Shown one piece after another: positions 53,063-60,688 of a DNA stretch of 64,000 nucleotides; the stretch's first letter is position 1, and each line of letters opens with the position of its first letter. The notes beneath the pieces are model-generated. The model saw nothing but the letters and a program-made list of their open reading frames with translations. It was not told the DNA's origin and searched no databases. The DNA comes from Flavobacterium sp. 1 (GTDB lineage Bacteria > Bacteroidota > Bacteroidia > Flavobacteriales > Flavobacteriaceae): NCBI RefSeq assembly GCF_002797935.1, contig NZ_PGER01000001.1:3472001-3536000 (forward strand), in the 5' to 3' direction. Made by a program: the position numbers and the translations under genes.

Positions 53063-54358
53063 TTATTCAATCGTTACTTTAATTTGTTTGACACGTTTTT
53101 GATCTACAGATTCGATGACAAACGTACAGTTTTCAAAAACTATTTTCTGTCCTTTTTTAGGGAAATTACCCAATAACTCCAAAATAAATCCTGCCAAGGT
53201 TTCCGCTTCTCCTTTTTGTTCTTCGAATAAATCCTCATCAACATCAATAATTCTATAGAAATCCTTTAAATTTATTTTGCCTTCAAAAATATAATTTCTA
53301 TCATCAATCTTAGAAAAATTAACAGGTGCATCGTCAAATTCATCACTGATATCGCCAACTATCTCTTCTATAACATCTTCTAACGAAACCAACCCCGATG
53401 TTCCACCGTATTCGTCCACCACAATTGCCAGATGGCTTTTCATGCTTTGAAAATCTTTGAGCAAATTATCCAGTTTTTTATTTTCTGGAACAAAAAATGG
53501 TTCTCGCAATAAAGTTGTCCAATCAAACTCGATGTCGTTGATATAAGGCAATAGATCTTTGACAAATAAGACGCCTTCAATTTGGTCAATATTGTCTCTA
53601 TATACAGGAATTCTGGAGAATCCTTTTTCTATTATTTTTGGATAAATTGACGCAAATGACTCTGTGATTTCCAGAGCAAAAACATCAATTCTTGGACTCA
53701 TTACTTGTCTGGTGTCCGTATTTCCGAAGGATACAATTCCTTCCAATAATTTTTGCTCTTCGGTTGAAGTTTCACCGCTATCTGTCAGTTCCAGTGCTTG
53801 CGAAAGCTGGTCAACAGAGAAATTTGTTTTTTGTTTTCCTAATTTATTTTGTAAAAATAAAGTAACTGAACGCATAGGTATGCTTACAGGCGATAAAATT
53901 TTATCTAATCCAGAAATGGGATATGCGATTAATTGAGCAAATTTCACATTGTTCCTGCTAGCATATACTTTAGGCAAAACCTCACCAAAAAGCAACAGCA
54001 AAAAGGTCACCAAAATTACTTCGATTATGAATTTTAAAACTGGGGAATGGATAGCGGTAAAAATATCTTTCCCGACAAAAGAAAACAAAATAACCACTCC
54101 GATATTAATAAAATTATTAGCTACGAGCAGTGTCGCTAAAAGTTTTTTTGGTTTTTCTAAAAGCCGAACAATAATTTTTCCTTTCGAACTATTTTCTTGG
54201 ATAGAATCTTCCAAATCCTTTGGTGATAAGGAGAATAAAGCTACTTCGGCACCTGAAACTATTGCTGAGAAAAACAGCAAAATAATAATTCCGATAAAAC
54301 CGAATATTAAAGTAAGATCAACTTGAGACGCAATCTCTAAACTGGGCTCTGGGTCCAA
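53063..54358 (-). CDS. gldE: gliding motility-associated protein GldE (CNNM/CBS/CorC domains)
   Basis: A 431-residue membrane protein: a DUF21/CNNM domain with four helices (about 15-165, including IVSGAEVALFSLSPKDLE), a CBS pair (about 210-335: VMSPRIDVFALEI, FSRIPVYRDN, LAIVVDEYGGTSGLVSLEDV) and a C-terminal CorC/HlyC domain. Family members are linked to Mg or Co handling. In Flavobacterium GldE can partly compensate for loss of GldD. Cotranscribed with ssb and gldD. Confidence 0.93.
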   Translation of the reverse strand: MDPEPSLEIASQVDLTLIFGFIGIIILLFFSAIVSGAEVALFSLSPKDLEDSIQENSSKGKIIVRLLEKPKKLLATLLVANNFINIGVVILFSFVGKDIFTAIHSPVLKFIIEVILVTFLLLLFGEVLPKVYASRNNVKFAQLIAYPISGLDKILSPVSIPMRSVTLFLQNKLGKQKTNFSVDQLSQALELTDSGETSTEEQKLLEGIVSFGNTDTRQVMSPRIDVFALEITESFASIYPKIIEKGFSRIPVYRDNIDQIEGVLFVKDLLPYINDIEFDWTTLLREPFFVPENKKLDNLLKDFQSMKSHLAIVVDEYGGTSGLVSLEDVIEEIVGDISDEFDDAPVNFSKIDDRNYIFEGKINLKDFYRIIDVDEDLFEEQKGEAETLAGFILELLGNFPKKGQKIVFENCTFVIESVDQKRVKQIKVTIE

Positions 54359-54381
54359 ATTCGTATAAATTAGTTAAACAA

Positions 54382-54822
54382 TTAAAACGGCAAGTCATTG
54401 ATTGGCAAACCGTTATTTTGATCGTCAAAGTTAGTGTTTTTTGTGGATTCTGAAGAATTTAATGTTTTATTACTTTCTGTATCTTTTTTGGTTGTCAAAA
54501 AAGTAAACTCAGTTACTTGGATTTCCATAGTATGTTTGGTTGAACCATCTTCAGCTTGCCACTGTCTGGATTTAATACGCCCTTCCACATAAATCTTATC
54601 CCCTTTAGAAAGGTACTTTTCGCAAATTTCAGCAGCTTTGTTGCGTACTACCAAGTTATGCCATTCTGTAGAAACGATTTTTTCGTTTGTCGTTTTGTTG
54701 ACATAAACTTCATTTGTAGCCAATTGAAATCTTCCGATGCAGTTTCCTCCGTCAAAATAATGCATTTTGACATTATCGCCAAGATGACCTATAAGCATCA
54801 CTTTATTTAATGTTCCGTTCAT
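54382..54822 (-). CDS. ssb: single-stranded DNA-binding protein
   Basis: A 146-residue SSB: OB fold (NKVMLIGHLGDNVKMHYFDG, STEWHNLVVRNKAAEICEKY, GDKIYVEGRIKSRQWQAEDG), a Ser/Asn-rich linker, and the protein-binding tip INDLPF. First gene of ssb-gldE-gldD. In Flavobacterium mutY usually precedes ssb; here an unrelated exported-protein gene sits between them. Confidence 0.97.
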   Translation of the reverse strand: MNGTLNKVMLIGHLGDNVKMHYFDGGNCIGRFQLATNEVYVNKTTNEKIVSTEWHNLVVRNKAAEICEKYLSKGDKIYVEGRIKSRQWQAEDGSTKHTMEIQVTEFTFLTTKKDTESNKTLNSSESTKNTNFDDQNNGLPINDLPF

Positions 54823-54931
54823 GATTGAGTGGTATTTCTATCAAAGGTACATTATTTTTTGAAAACTGCTTTTATTGGCTTTTTAAATCATTGGCAGAAA
54901 AAATCTGTTCCAATGAAAGCAATTTATTATG

Positions 54932-56101
54932 TTACTTCCCACTTTTTTTAATTAATGCCCATACTCGATCATTAAAATTTACCTTATTGATTCCCGTTAA
55001 TTTCTCCAATACTTTAAAATAATTATCATTGCCTTTTTCATATTTCCCGCAACTAAGCAATTCGATCACAGCTGGAAAACCTTTTTCTTTTTCGATTTTT
55101 TCAACAATCAAAGCGTTAATCAAATAACTCACTATTAGATGTTTTTCTTTGCTTTCGCCAAAATTATAAAATCCGTCATACAAGCTCAGCCAATCTGATT
55201 TTGGATTGGAAGCGACTTTTTCTTTGAAAATTTTCAGAATTTGTGGCCAACTAATTCCCCAACTTCCTCCGTAAAGATAAGCGCAGCCTTCATCAACTGG
55301 TTTATTGATAGTGTTTTTTGGAATAGCATTTCTGGTTCGTTCATGCCATAAATCGTGCGGATCAAAGCTATTGAAACTTGTATTGTAAGTTCCATTGACC
55401 AACAAAGTGGTTTTGTTTTCATTGGCGTTAAAAGTGCTAACGGAACGGCCATTGTATTCTGATTTATATAAAACTCCAATGTTTTTCAATAATTCAGGCA
55501 TGTCATTGCAACCGTACCAAACGATATTGTCTTGCGGTGCATTTAATTTTTTGTCAAACAAAGCGACATCTTTTACATACTCCGTGGCGACTTTGGTGTT
55601 TAATTCTTTTTTGAAGTGAAAGGTCGTATTACCAATTTTTTTGGTTTGCCAAGAAAAGGTATTGCGTTGCAAGGGCGATAAAAAATAGAATTTATCGTCT
55701 ATATATTTGGCTAGAATTTCAAAACTGGCGTTCAAAATCGGCGTGTTTTCGTTTATACCTAAATAAGAAAGCTGGATTATGAAATTGCTTTTATCAATTT
55801 GCACGATATTCGTCAAATAGCCTTTGTAAAAATTATCATCTTTGAATTTAACGCTTTTCTCTATTCCTTTCATTTCATCCAAAAGGATTGAAGTTTCGAG
55901 CAAGTCTTCTTTCAGGACAAAAACATTTTCTTTGTTGAGTCTTTCTTTCTGACTCAAAAAACCGTTTAAGGATTTCAAAAGATGATTAGCAATTAAAGTG
56001 TCTTTTGGTAAAACGACATTTGCAGGAACAATTAAAGGATTGGTTTGTGCAAATGCTGTCAATCCAAGATGCAGACTTAATAGAAGGATGATATTTTTCA
56101 A
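54932..56101 (-). CDS. exported protein of unknown function (peptidase-like features)
   Basis: A 389-residue protein with signal peptide MKNIILLLSLHLGLTAFAQ. I do not recognise the family. Two segments are suggestive: SFDPHDLWHERTRNAIP and, about 20 residues later, PVDEGCAYLYGGSWGISWPQ, an arrangement a little like the zinc site and following Glu of gluzincin peptidases, but without a true HExxH. The last third is helical (LIVSYLINALIVEKIEKEKG). It interrupts the common mutY-ssb pairing. Confidence 0.7.
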   Translation of the reverse strand: MKNIILLLSLHLGLTAFAQTNPLIVPANVVLPKDTLIANHLLKSLNGFLSQKERLNKENVFVLKEDLLETSILLDEMKGIEKSVKFKDDNFYKGYLTNIVQIDKSNFIIQLSYLGINENTPILNASFEILAKYIDDKFYFLSPLQRNTFSWQTKKIGNTTFHFKKELNTKVATEYVKDVALFDKKLNAPQDNIVWYGCNDMPELLKNIGVLYKSEYNGRSVSTFNANENKTTLLVNGTYNTSFNSFDPHDLWHERTRNAIPKNTINKPVDEGCAYLYGGSWGISWPQILKIFKEKVASNPKSDWLSLYDGFYNFGESKEKHLIVSYLINALIVEKIEKEKGFPAVIELLSCGKYEKGNDNYFKVLEKLTGINKVNFNDRVWALIKKSGK

Positions 56102-56175
56102 AGCGGGGTATTTTAATAGTCGAAAGTTAGAAATATCTTAATTAAGAAGCAAGATGGTATGGTTTTAATTTGGCT

Positions 56176-57213
56176 TTACAATTTTTCCTCAATGAAATTA
56201 TGAATAACAATTGGGAACGGAAATGTTTTGGCAGTTTCGAGGTCAATGCCATTTTCGATGGTACCTTTTAAATTTGCTTTCCAAAATTTGATGTGCAAAT
56301 GCTGGTGCGATAGTTTATGAACTATGCTTTCTTCATTATATTCCAACAGGCTCTCCATTTTGTTTTCCTGGAAAAAGTGTTGATTGATTTGCTTGACTAC
56401 GGTTTCAAAATCTTCGACTTTGTCGGTTTCGATTAAAGGAAACTCATACAGATTGTGCCAAATTCCTTTGGCAGTGCGTTTCTGGATAATGGTGTTCTCC
56501 AAATCATCGACTGCTACTATGTAATTAAAGTAGCGATTTCGAACTTTAGTTTTCTTTGATTTTGCGGGAAGCTGATTGACTTTCTTTTTTTGCAGCGCAG
56601 CACAGCTATTATTAAAGACGCATTCGGTACAATTTGGATTTTTCGGAACACATTGTAGGGCGCCAAATTCCATTATGGCTTGATTGAATTGTGCAGGATT
56701 GTCTTTTGGCATCAGTTCGAAAGCCAAAGCAGCAAATTCTTTTTTGGCAGAAGCTTGGGCAATATCTGTTTCCAAGTCGAAATAACGCGAAAGCACTCGA
56801 AAAACGTTTCCATCAACCACGGGAACGCATTCATTATAGGAGAAGGAGGCAATTGCGGCGGCGGTATATTCGCCAATTCCTTTTAGTTTTAGCAAGTCGG
56901 CATAATTATCCGGAAAAACGCCATTCATTTCATGCGCTACTATTTGCGCTGTCTTATGCAGATTGCGGGCACGGGAATAATACCCTAATCCCTGCCAAAG
57001 TTTCAAGACCTGCTCTTCATGGGCGTTTGCCAAATCAAGAATAGTTGGAAAAGTGGCTGTAAAAGCAAAAAAATAAGGCATTCCCTGCGCTACTCTTGTT
57101 TGCTGCAGCATAATTTCGGAGAGCCAAATTGGGTATGGATTGGTTGTTTTTCGCCAAGGCAAATCCCGCTTGTTTTGCAAATACCACTTAATTAGCGTTT
57201 TAGAAAAAATCAT
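56176..57213 (-). CDS. mutY: A/G-specific adenine DNA glycosylase
   Basis: A 345-residue repair enzyme removing adenine opposite 8-oxoG. Signatures: PYPIWLSEIMLQQTRVAQG with the catalytic Glu, helix-hairpin-helix LKGIGEYTAAAIASF with VPVVDGNVFRVLSRYFD (catalytic Asp), the 4Fe-4S loop CVPKNPNCTECVFNNSC (CX6CX2CX5C, near residues 187-204), and a C-terminal NUDIX-like 8-oxoG recognition domain ending in HKLSHQHLHIKFW. Divergent from the HU gene. Confidence 0.97.
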   Translation of the reverse strand: MIFSKTLIKWYLQNKRDLPWRKTTNPYPIWLSEIMLQQTRVAQGMPYFFAFTATFPTILDLANAHEEQVLKLWQGLGYYSRARNLHKTAQIVAHEMNGVFPDNYADLLKLKGIGEYTAAAIASFSYNECVPVVDGNVFRVLSRYFDLETDIAQASAKKEFAALAFELMPKDNPAQFNQAIMEFGALQCVPKNPNCTECVFNNSCAALQKKKVNQLPAKSKKTKVRNRYFNYIVAVDDLENTIIQKRTAKGIWHNLYEFPLIETDKVEDFETVVKQINQHFFQENKMESLLEYNEESIVHKLSHQHLHIKFWKANLKGTIENGIDLETAKTFPFPIVIHNFIEEKL

Positions 57214-57271
57214 TGTAAAAATTTAGAAAACAAAAGTAATTGTTTATGTAATTAAAATTTAACGAATTAGG

Positions 57272-57303
57272 TTGATTTATTGTTTTTTAAATTCATATAT
57301 TTG
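57272..57303 (+). promoter_or_regulatory. HU gene promoter
   Basis: TTG at 57272-57274, a 21-bp spacer and TATATTTG at 57296-57303, a perfect -7 element 42 bp before the ATG. Confidence 0.6.
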
Positions 57304-57345
57304 CAAACTCAAAAAAATTATTACAACATAATAAAAAGGAAGAAA

Positions 57346-57636
57346 ATGACGAAAGCAGATATCGTAGCGAAGATTTCAGAAAAATTAGGTCTTGAAAAAG
57401 GGGATGTACAAGCAACCGTAGAGACTTTTATGAACGAAGTAAAAAACTCACTAGAAACTGGTGACAATGTTTATCTAAGAGGTTTCGGTAGTTTTATCGT
57501 TAAAACAAGAGCTGAAAAAACTGGAAGAAATATTTCCAAAAATACCACTATCAAAATCCCAGCACACAACATTCCTGCATTCAAACCTGCGAAAGTTTTT
57601 GTTGAAGGTGTAAAAGTGAACAACGAAGCAAAATAA
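57346..57636 (+). CDS. HU/IHF-family DNA-binding protein
   Basis: A 96-residue nucleoid protein: MTKADIVAKISEKLGLEKGD, NVYLRGFGSFIVKTRAEKTG, the arm RNISKNTTIKIPAHNIPAFK and PAKVFVEGV. It bends DNA and compacts the nucleoid. An upstream in-frame ATG at 57280 would extend into the promoter, so 57346 is used. Followed by the bS22-like gene in the same transcript. Confidence 0.95.
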   Translation: MTKADIVAKISEKLGLEKGDVQATVETFMNEVKNSLETGDNVYLRGFGSFIVKTRAEKTGRNISKNTTIKIPAHNIPAFKPAKVFVEGVKVNNEAK

Positions 57637-57667
57637 CACTATTAATTAATTATAAAATCTATTAGAT

Positions 57668-57760
57668 ATGCCAAGTGGTAAAAAAAGAAAGAGACATAAG
57701 GTAGCAACGCACAAACGTAAAAAAAGAGCGAGAGCTAACCGTCACAAAAAGAAAAAGTAG
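57668..57760 (+). CDS. bS22/mS38-like basic ribosome-associated protein (AURKAIP1/COX24 family)
   Basis: A 30-residue protein, MPSGKKRKRHKVATHKRKKR followed by ARANRHKKKK, made almost only of Lys, Arg and His. It matches the tiny Bacteroidota proteins of the AURKAIP1/COX24 family, related to mitochondrial ribosomal protein mS38 and mycobacterial bS22. It should bind rRNA of the small subunit. It begins 31 bp after the HU gene. Its stop codon lies inside the stem of the terminator that follows. Confidence 0.85.
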   Translation: MPSGKKRKRHKVATHKRKKRARANRHKKKK

Positions 57761-57780
57761 TTTTAAACTACTTTTTTCTT
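57752..57780 (+). terminator. terminator overlapping the bS22 stop codon
   Basis: Stem aaaaagtag / ctacttttt with a short loop and T-run; the tag stop at 57758-57760 is part of the left arm. Confidence 0.75.
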
Positions 57781-57931
57781 TTTTAAGTTCATTGAAATTT
57801 GGGAAAATAGTAACGCAGAATTCAGTTATCAGTCGGCAGTATAAAACTGCAGTCTAAAATCTTAAATCTGCAGTCTAAAATCCCTTCCGGGTACAATACC
57901 TGTTAAATTATTGTTTAATCCATCTGTAAAT

Positions 57932-57968
57932 AAGATTTCAGATTTTAGATTTTAGATTTTAGATTTTA
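57932..57968. repeat. 7-bp tandem repeat (gatttta)n
   Basis: One gatttca and then about four gatttta units in the spacer between the bS22 gene and rng. Nearby, ctgcagtctaaaat occurs twice (57848-57861, 57868-57881). It is of the same type as the array at 43352-43384. Confidence 0.65.
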
Positions 57969-58027
57969 AAAAATCTATACTCTTTTATCTATGCTCTTTT
58001 ATCTAAAATACAGATAAAAATTTACAA

Positions 58028-59572
58028 ATGAATAAAGAATTAATCATTCGATCTAGTTCTGACTATGTAGATTTTGCCTTATTAAAAGATGGAAAACTAA
58101 TTGAATTACACAAGGAAGAAGAGAAAAGCAACTTTCAAGTAGGTGATATTTTTATTGCCAAAATAAGGAAACCCGTTGCTGGTCTTAACGCTGCTTTTGT
58201 AAATGTTGGCTTCGAGAAAGATGCCTTTTTACATTATCACGATTTAGGCCCTAACTTAGCTTCCCAACTGAAATTCATAAAACTTGTAAGCGCAGGTAAA
58301 ATAAAAGATTTCTCCCTAAAAAACTTTCAGTTTGAAAAAGAAATAGATAAAGATGGTACAATTACAGATGTAATTAGTGCTAATCAATCTGTTTTGGTGC
58401 AAGTTGTCAAAGAACCAATATCGACCAAAGGCCCAAGATTAAGCGCAGAGCTTTCTCTGGCCGGAAGATTTATTGTTTTGGTTCCGTTTTCTGACCGCGT
58501 TTCTATTTCTCAAAAAATAGAAGACAAAAAAGAAAAGGACCGTTTGAAACGTCTTGTACAATCAGTCAAACCAAAAGGATTTGGCGTTATTGTTCGCACA
58601 GTAGCCGAAGGCAAAAGCACAGTAGAATTAGAAAAAGATTTGCAGAACCTGCTCAGCAGATGGAATGCAATGTGTAAAAAATTACCAACTGCTCATCATC
58701 CGTCCAAAATATTAGGAGAGCTCAACAGAGCTTCTTCGATATTAAGAGACGTATTTAATGATACCTTTAGCGGTATTCAGATTGATGATGAAGAGTTGTA
58801 CCACCAAACAAAGGATTATCTGCAGGAAATTGCACCATCCAAACAATCAATTGTTAAGTTCTATCAGTCTAAAGACACTCCAATTTTTGAGAAATACAAT
58901 ATAGAAAGACAGATCAAGACTTCATTTGGAAAAACAGTTTCCATGAGTAAAGGGGCTTACCTTATTATAGAACACACCGAAGCGTTACACGTTATTGATG
59001 TAAACAGCGGTAACCGTTCTAACAAAGCTACCAACCAAGAGGATACAGCCATGGAAGTCAATATGATTGCAGCTGCCGAAATAGCGAGACAATTGCGTCT
59101 TCGTGATATGGGCGGAATCATCGTAGTTGATTTTATCGATATGTCGAATCCTGAAAATCGTAAAGTCTTGTTCGACTTCCTGAGGGAAGAAATGAGCGAC
59201 GATAAAGCAAAACACAAAATCTTACCACCGAGTAAATTTGGGCTAGTCCAGATTACCAGACAACGCGTAAGACCAGAAGTTAACATAAAAACAAGAGAAG
59301 AAGATCCAAACAATGAGCACGGCGAAATAGAAGCGCCAATATTAATCATTGACAAAATCGCTTCCGACTTGGAAAGAGTTTTAAAAACCCACAATAAAGT
59401 TGTTCTTAATGTACATCCGTTTGTGGCTGCATACCTCAGTAAGGGGTTTCCATCATTGCGTTCAAAATGGTTTTTTGAACACAAAAAATGGGTGAAAATC
59501 ATACCACGTGACGCTTACACGTATTTAGAATATCATTTCTACGACAAAAAAGGAAATGTTATCAAAGAATAA
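58028..59572 (+). CDS. rng: ribonuclease G/E family protein
   Basis: A 514-residue endoribonuclease for rRNA and mRNA processing. S1 domain at about 37-120 (VGDIFIAKIRKPVAGLNAAF, then VNVGFEKDAFLHYHDL), followed by the RNase H-like/5' sensor region and the catalytic aspartates in HVIDVNSGNRSN (about 323) and GGIIVVDFIDMSN (about 367). The end lacks the long scaffold of RNase E, so RNase G is the better name. The Zn-link cysteines of E. coli RNase E are not seen. Confidence 0.95.
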   Translation: MNKELIIRSSSDYVDFALLKDGKLIELHKEEEKSNFQVGDIFIAKIRKPVAGLNAAFVNVGFEKDAFLHYHDLGPNLASQLKFIKLVSAGKIKDFSLKNFQFEKEIDKDGTITDVISANQSVLVQVVKEPISTKGPRLSAELSLAGRFIVLVPFSDRVSISQKIEDKKEKDRLKRLVQSVKPKGFGVIVRTVAEGKSTVELEKDLQNLLSRWNAMCKKLPTAHHPSKILGELNRASSILRDVFNDTFSGIQIDDEELYHQTKDYLQEIAPSKQSIVKFYQSKDTPIFEKYNIERQIKTSFGKTVSMSKGAYLIIEHTEALHVIDVNSGNRSNKATNQEDTAMEVNMIAAAEIARQLRLRDMGGIIVVDFIDMSNPENRKVLFDFLREEMSDDKAKHKILPPSKFGLVQITRQRVRPEVNIKTREEDPNNEHGEIEAPILIIDKIASDLERVLKTHNKVVLNVHPFVAAYLSKGFPSLRSKWFFEHKKWVKIIPRDAYTYLEYHFYDKKGNVIKE

Positions 59573-59580
59573 AAATTGAA

Positions 59581-59612
59581 ACCGTCTCGTTTTTTAACGA
59601 GACGGTTTTTTT
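59581..59612 (+). terminator. terminator after rng
   Basis: Perfect stem accgtctcgtt / aacgagacggt with a short loop and T-run directly after the rng stop. Confidence 0.93.
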
Positions 59613-59723
59613 GTGCTTTTTTAAAAAATATTCATTCTGAAAATTGCTCCAAAACAAACTTTTTTATTACTTTCACTTAATCTAAAAGTAAATATTTTCT
59701 TTACTTATGGGGACGCAAATAAG

Positions 59724-60518
59724 ATGAAACATACTATTAAGCTATTACGAATTCAAAAGAAGAGAACTCCACTTTTTGCATTTTTCTGTTTATTTATCTG
59801 TTATAATTCGTTTGCACAAAAAGACACCATTTACTTTGACGACTGTTGGAAAAATTGCTCTAAAGAATTGGCAATTTATTACCGAATCCAGCCCGAAAAA
59901 ATTGAAACAAAAAAAGCAATTGGATATCAAATCAAGGATATTGATTCGGTCTATTCCATAAAAGACTATTATTCAAAAACCCATAAATTACAATTTCAAG
60001 GCTATTCCAAAGACAAAGAAGCGAAAAAATTAGTTGGAAATTCCAAATGGTTTGATGAAAATGAAACACTTTTGAATGCCCAAAACTATAATTACAAGGA
60101 AAAACCCGCTTCTAAACTCCTAGACTGGCAACCCATTTTTTACATCAATTATTCAATAACGGTCAAAAGTCAATTTACAGGCGGTTTGGAATTTTGCTTG
60201 GATTGCGAGGACAAAAGCAAACTGTTTTTCGGCTTAGGCTATGGAATAAGCAGTTATGACGGCAAGTATTTTGGACTGCCCGACGTTCATCTCTCTTTAA
60301 ATACTGAAAACTTGTTATTTATTAAAGCAGGAGGTTCCAATCGAAACTTATATTCAGTCGCTGGATTTTCACTTTTAAATTTTATTGACCTTGGGTTTGG
60401 CTATTCCTATCCTTTAACACAAAATAAAACTCCAGAATTAAAAGGATTTACTTTTGGATTAACCTTTAGAGTCACTAATAACAAAAACGCTTACATTCCG
60501 CTTCGAATTGGTTTTTGA
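59724..60518 (+). CDS. exported beta-barrel-like protein of unknown function
   Basis: A 264-residue protein. The first 35 residues form a signal peptide with a long basic n-region (KLLRIQKKRTP then LFAFFCLFICYNSFAQ). Residues about 40-140 contain MORN-like statements (LQFQGYSKDKEAKKLVGNSK, WFDENETLLNAQNYNYK). The last 120 residues alternate in a way typical of small outer-membrane barrels (FGLGYGISSYDGKYFGL, SLLNFIDLGFGYSYPL) and end in F. No named family. Confidence 0.65.
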   Translation: MKHTIKLLRIQKKRTPLFAFFCLFICYNSFAQKDTIYFDDCWKNCSKELAIYYRIQPEKIETKKAIGYQIKDIDSVYSIKDYYSKTHKLQFQGYSKDKEAKKLVGNSKWFDENETLLNAQNYNYKEKPASKLLDWQPIFYINYSITVKSQFTGGLEFCLDCEDKSKLFFGLGYGISSYDGKYFGLPDVHLSLNTENLLFIKAGGSNRNLYSVAGFSLLNFIDLGFGYSYPLTQNKTPELKGFTFGLTFRVTNNKNAYIPLRIGF

Positions 60519-60564
60519 AAACGAAATTTTCTAATTAATCCGAAAGTTATTCTGAGCGTATAAG

Positions 60565-60608
60565 AGATAGAAACCAGCTACCAAAGTAACGCTGATGAGC
60601 CCGACAGC
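60565..60608 (-). repeat. dispersed repeat, copy 2 (inverted relative to copy 1)
   Basis: On the minus strand this begins gctgtcgggct and contains gcgttactttggtagct, matching 36226-36268 at most positions with one indel. As in copy 1, a strong terminator hairpin lies next to it. Confidence 0.6.
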
Positions 60609-60615
60609 TTAATAG

Positions 60616-60657
60616 AAAGGGGCAACTAGCAAGTCATACTAATAAGCCCCTTTTTTT
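60616..60657 (+). terminator. terminator hairpin next to the dispersed repeat
   Basis: Stem aaaggggc / gccccttt with a 22-nt loop and a 7-T run, about 100 bp past the exported barrel gene. Confidence 0.7.
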
Positions 60658-60688
60658 ATTATGGTGTTATGCCCAAACTATTAATTTT

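Noticed and set aside
58957..59502. Minus-strand ORF of 181 residues inside rng
   Set aside because: Antisense shadow of a conserved gene with no family features.
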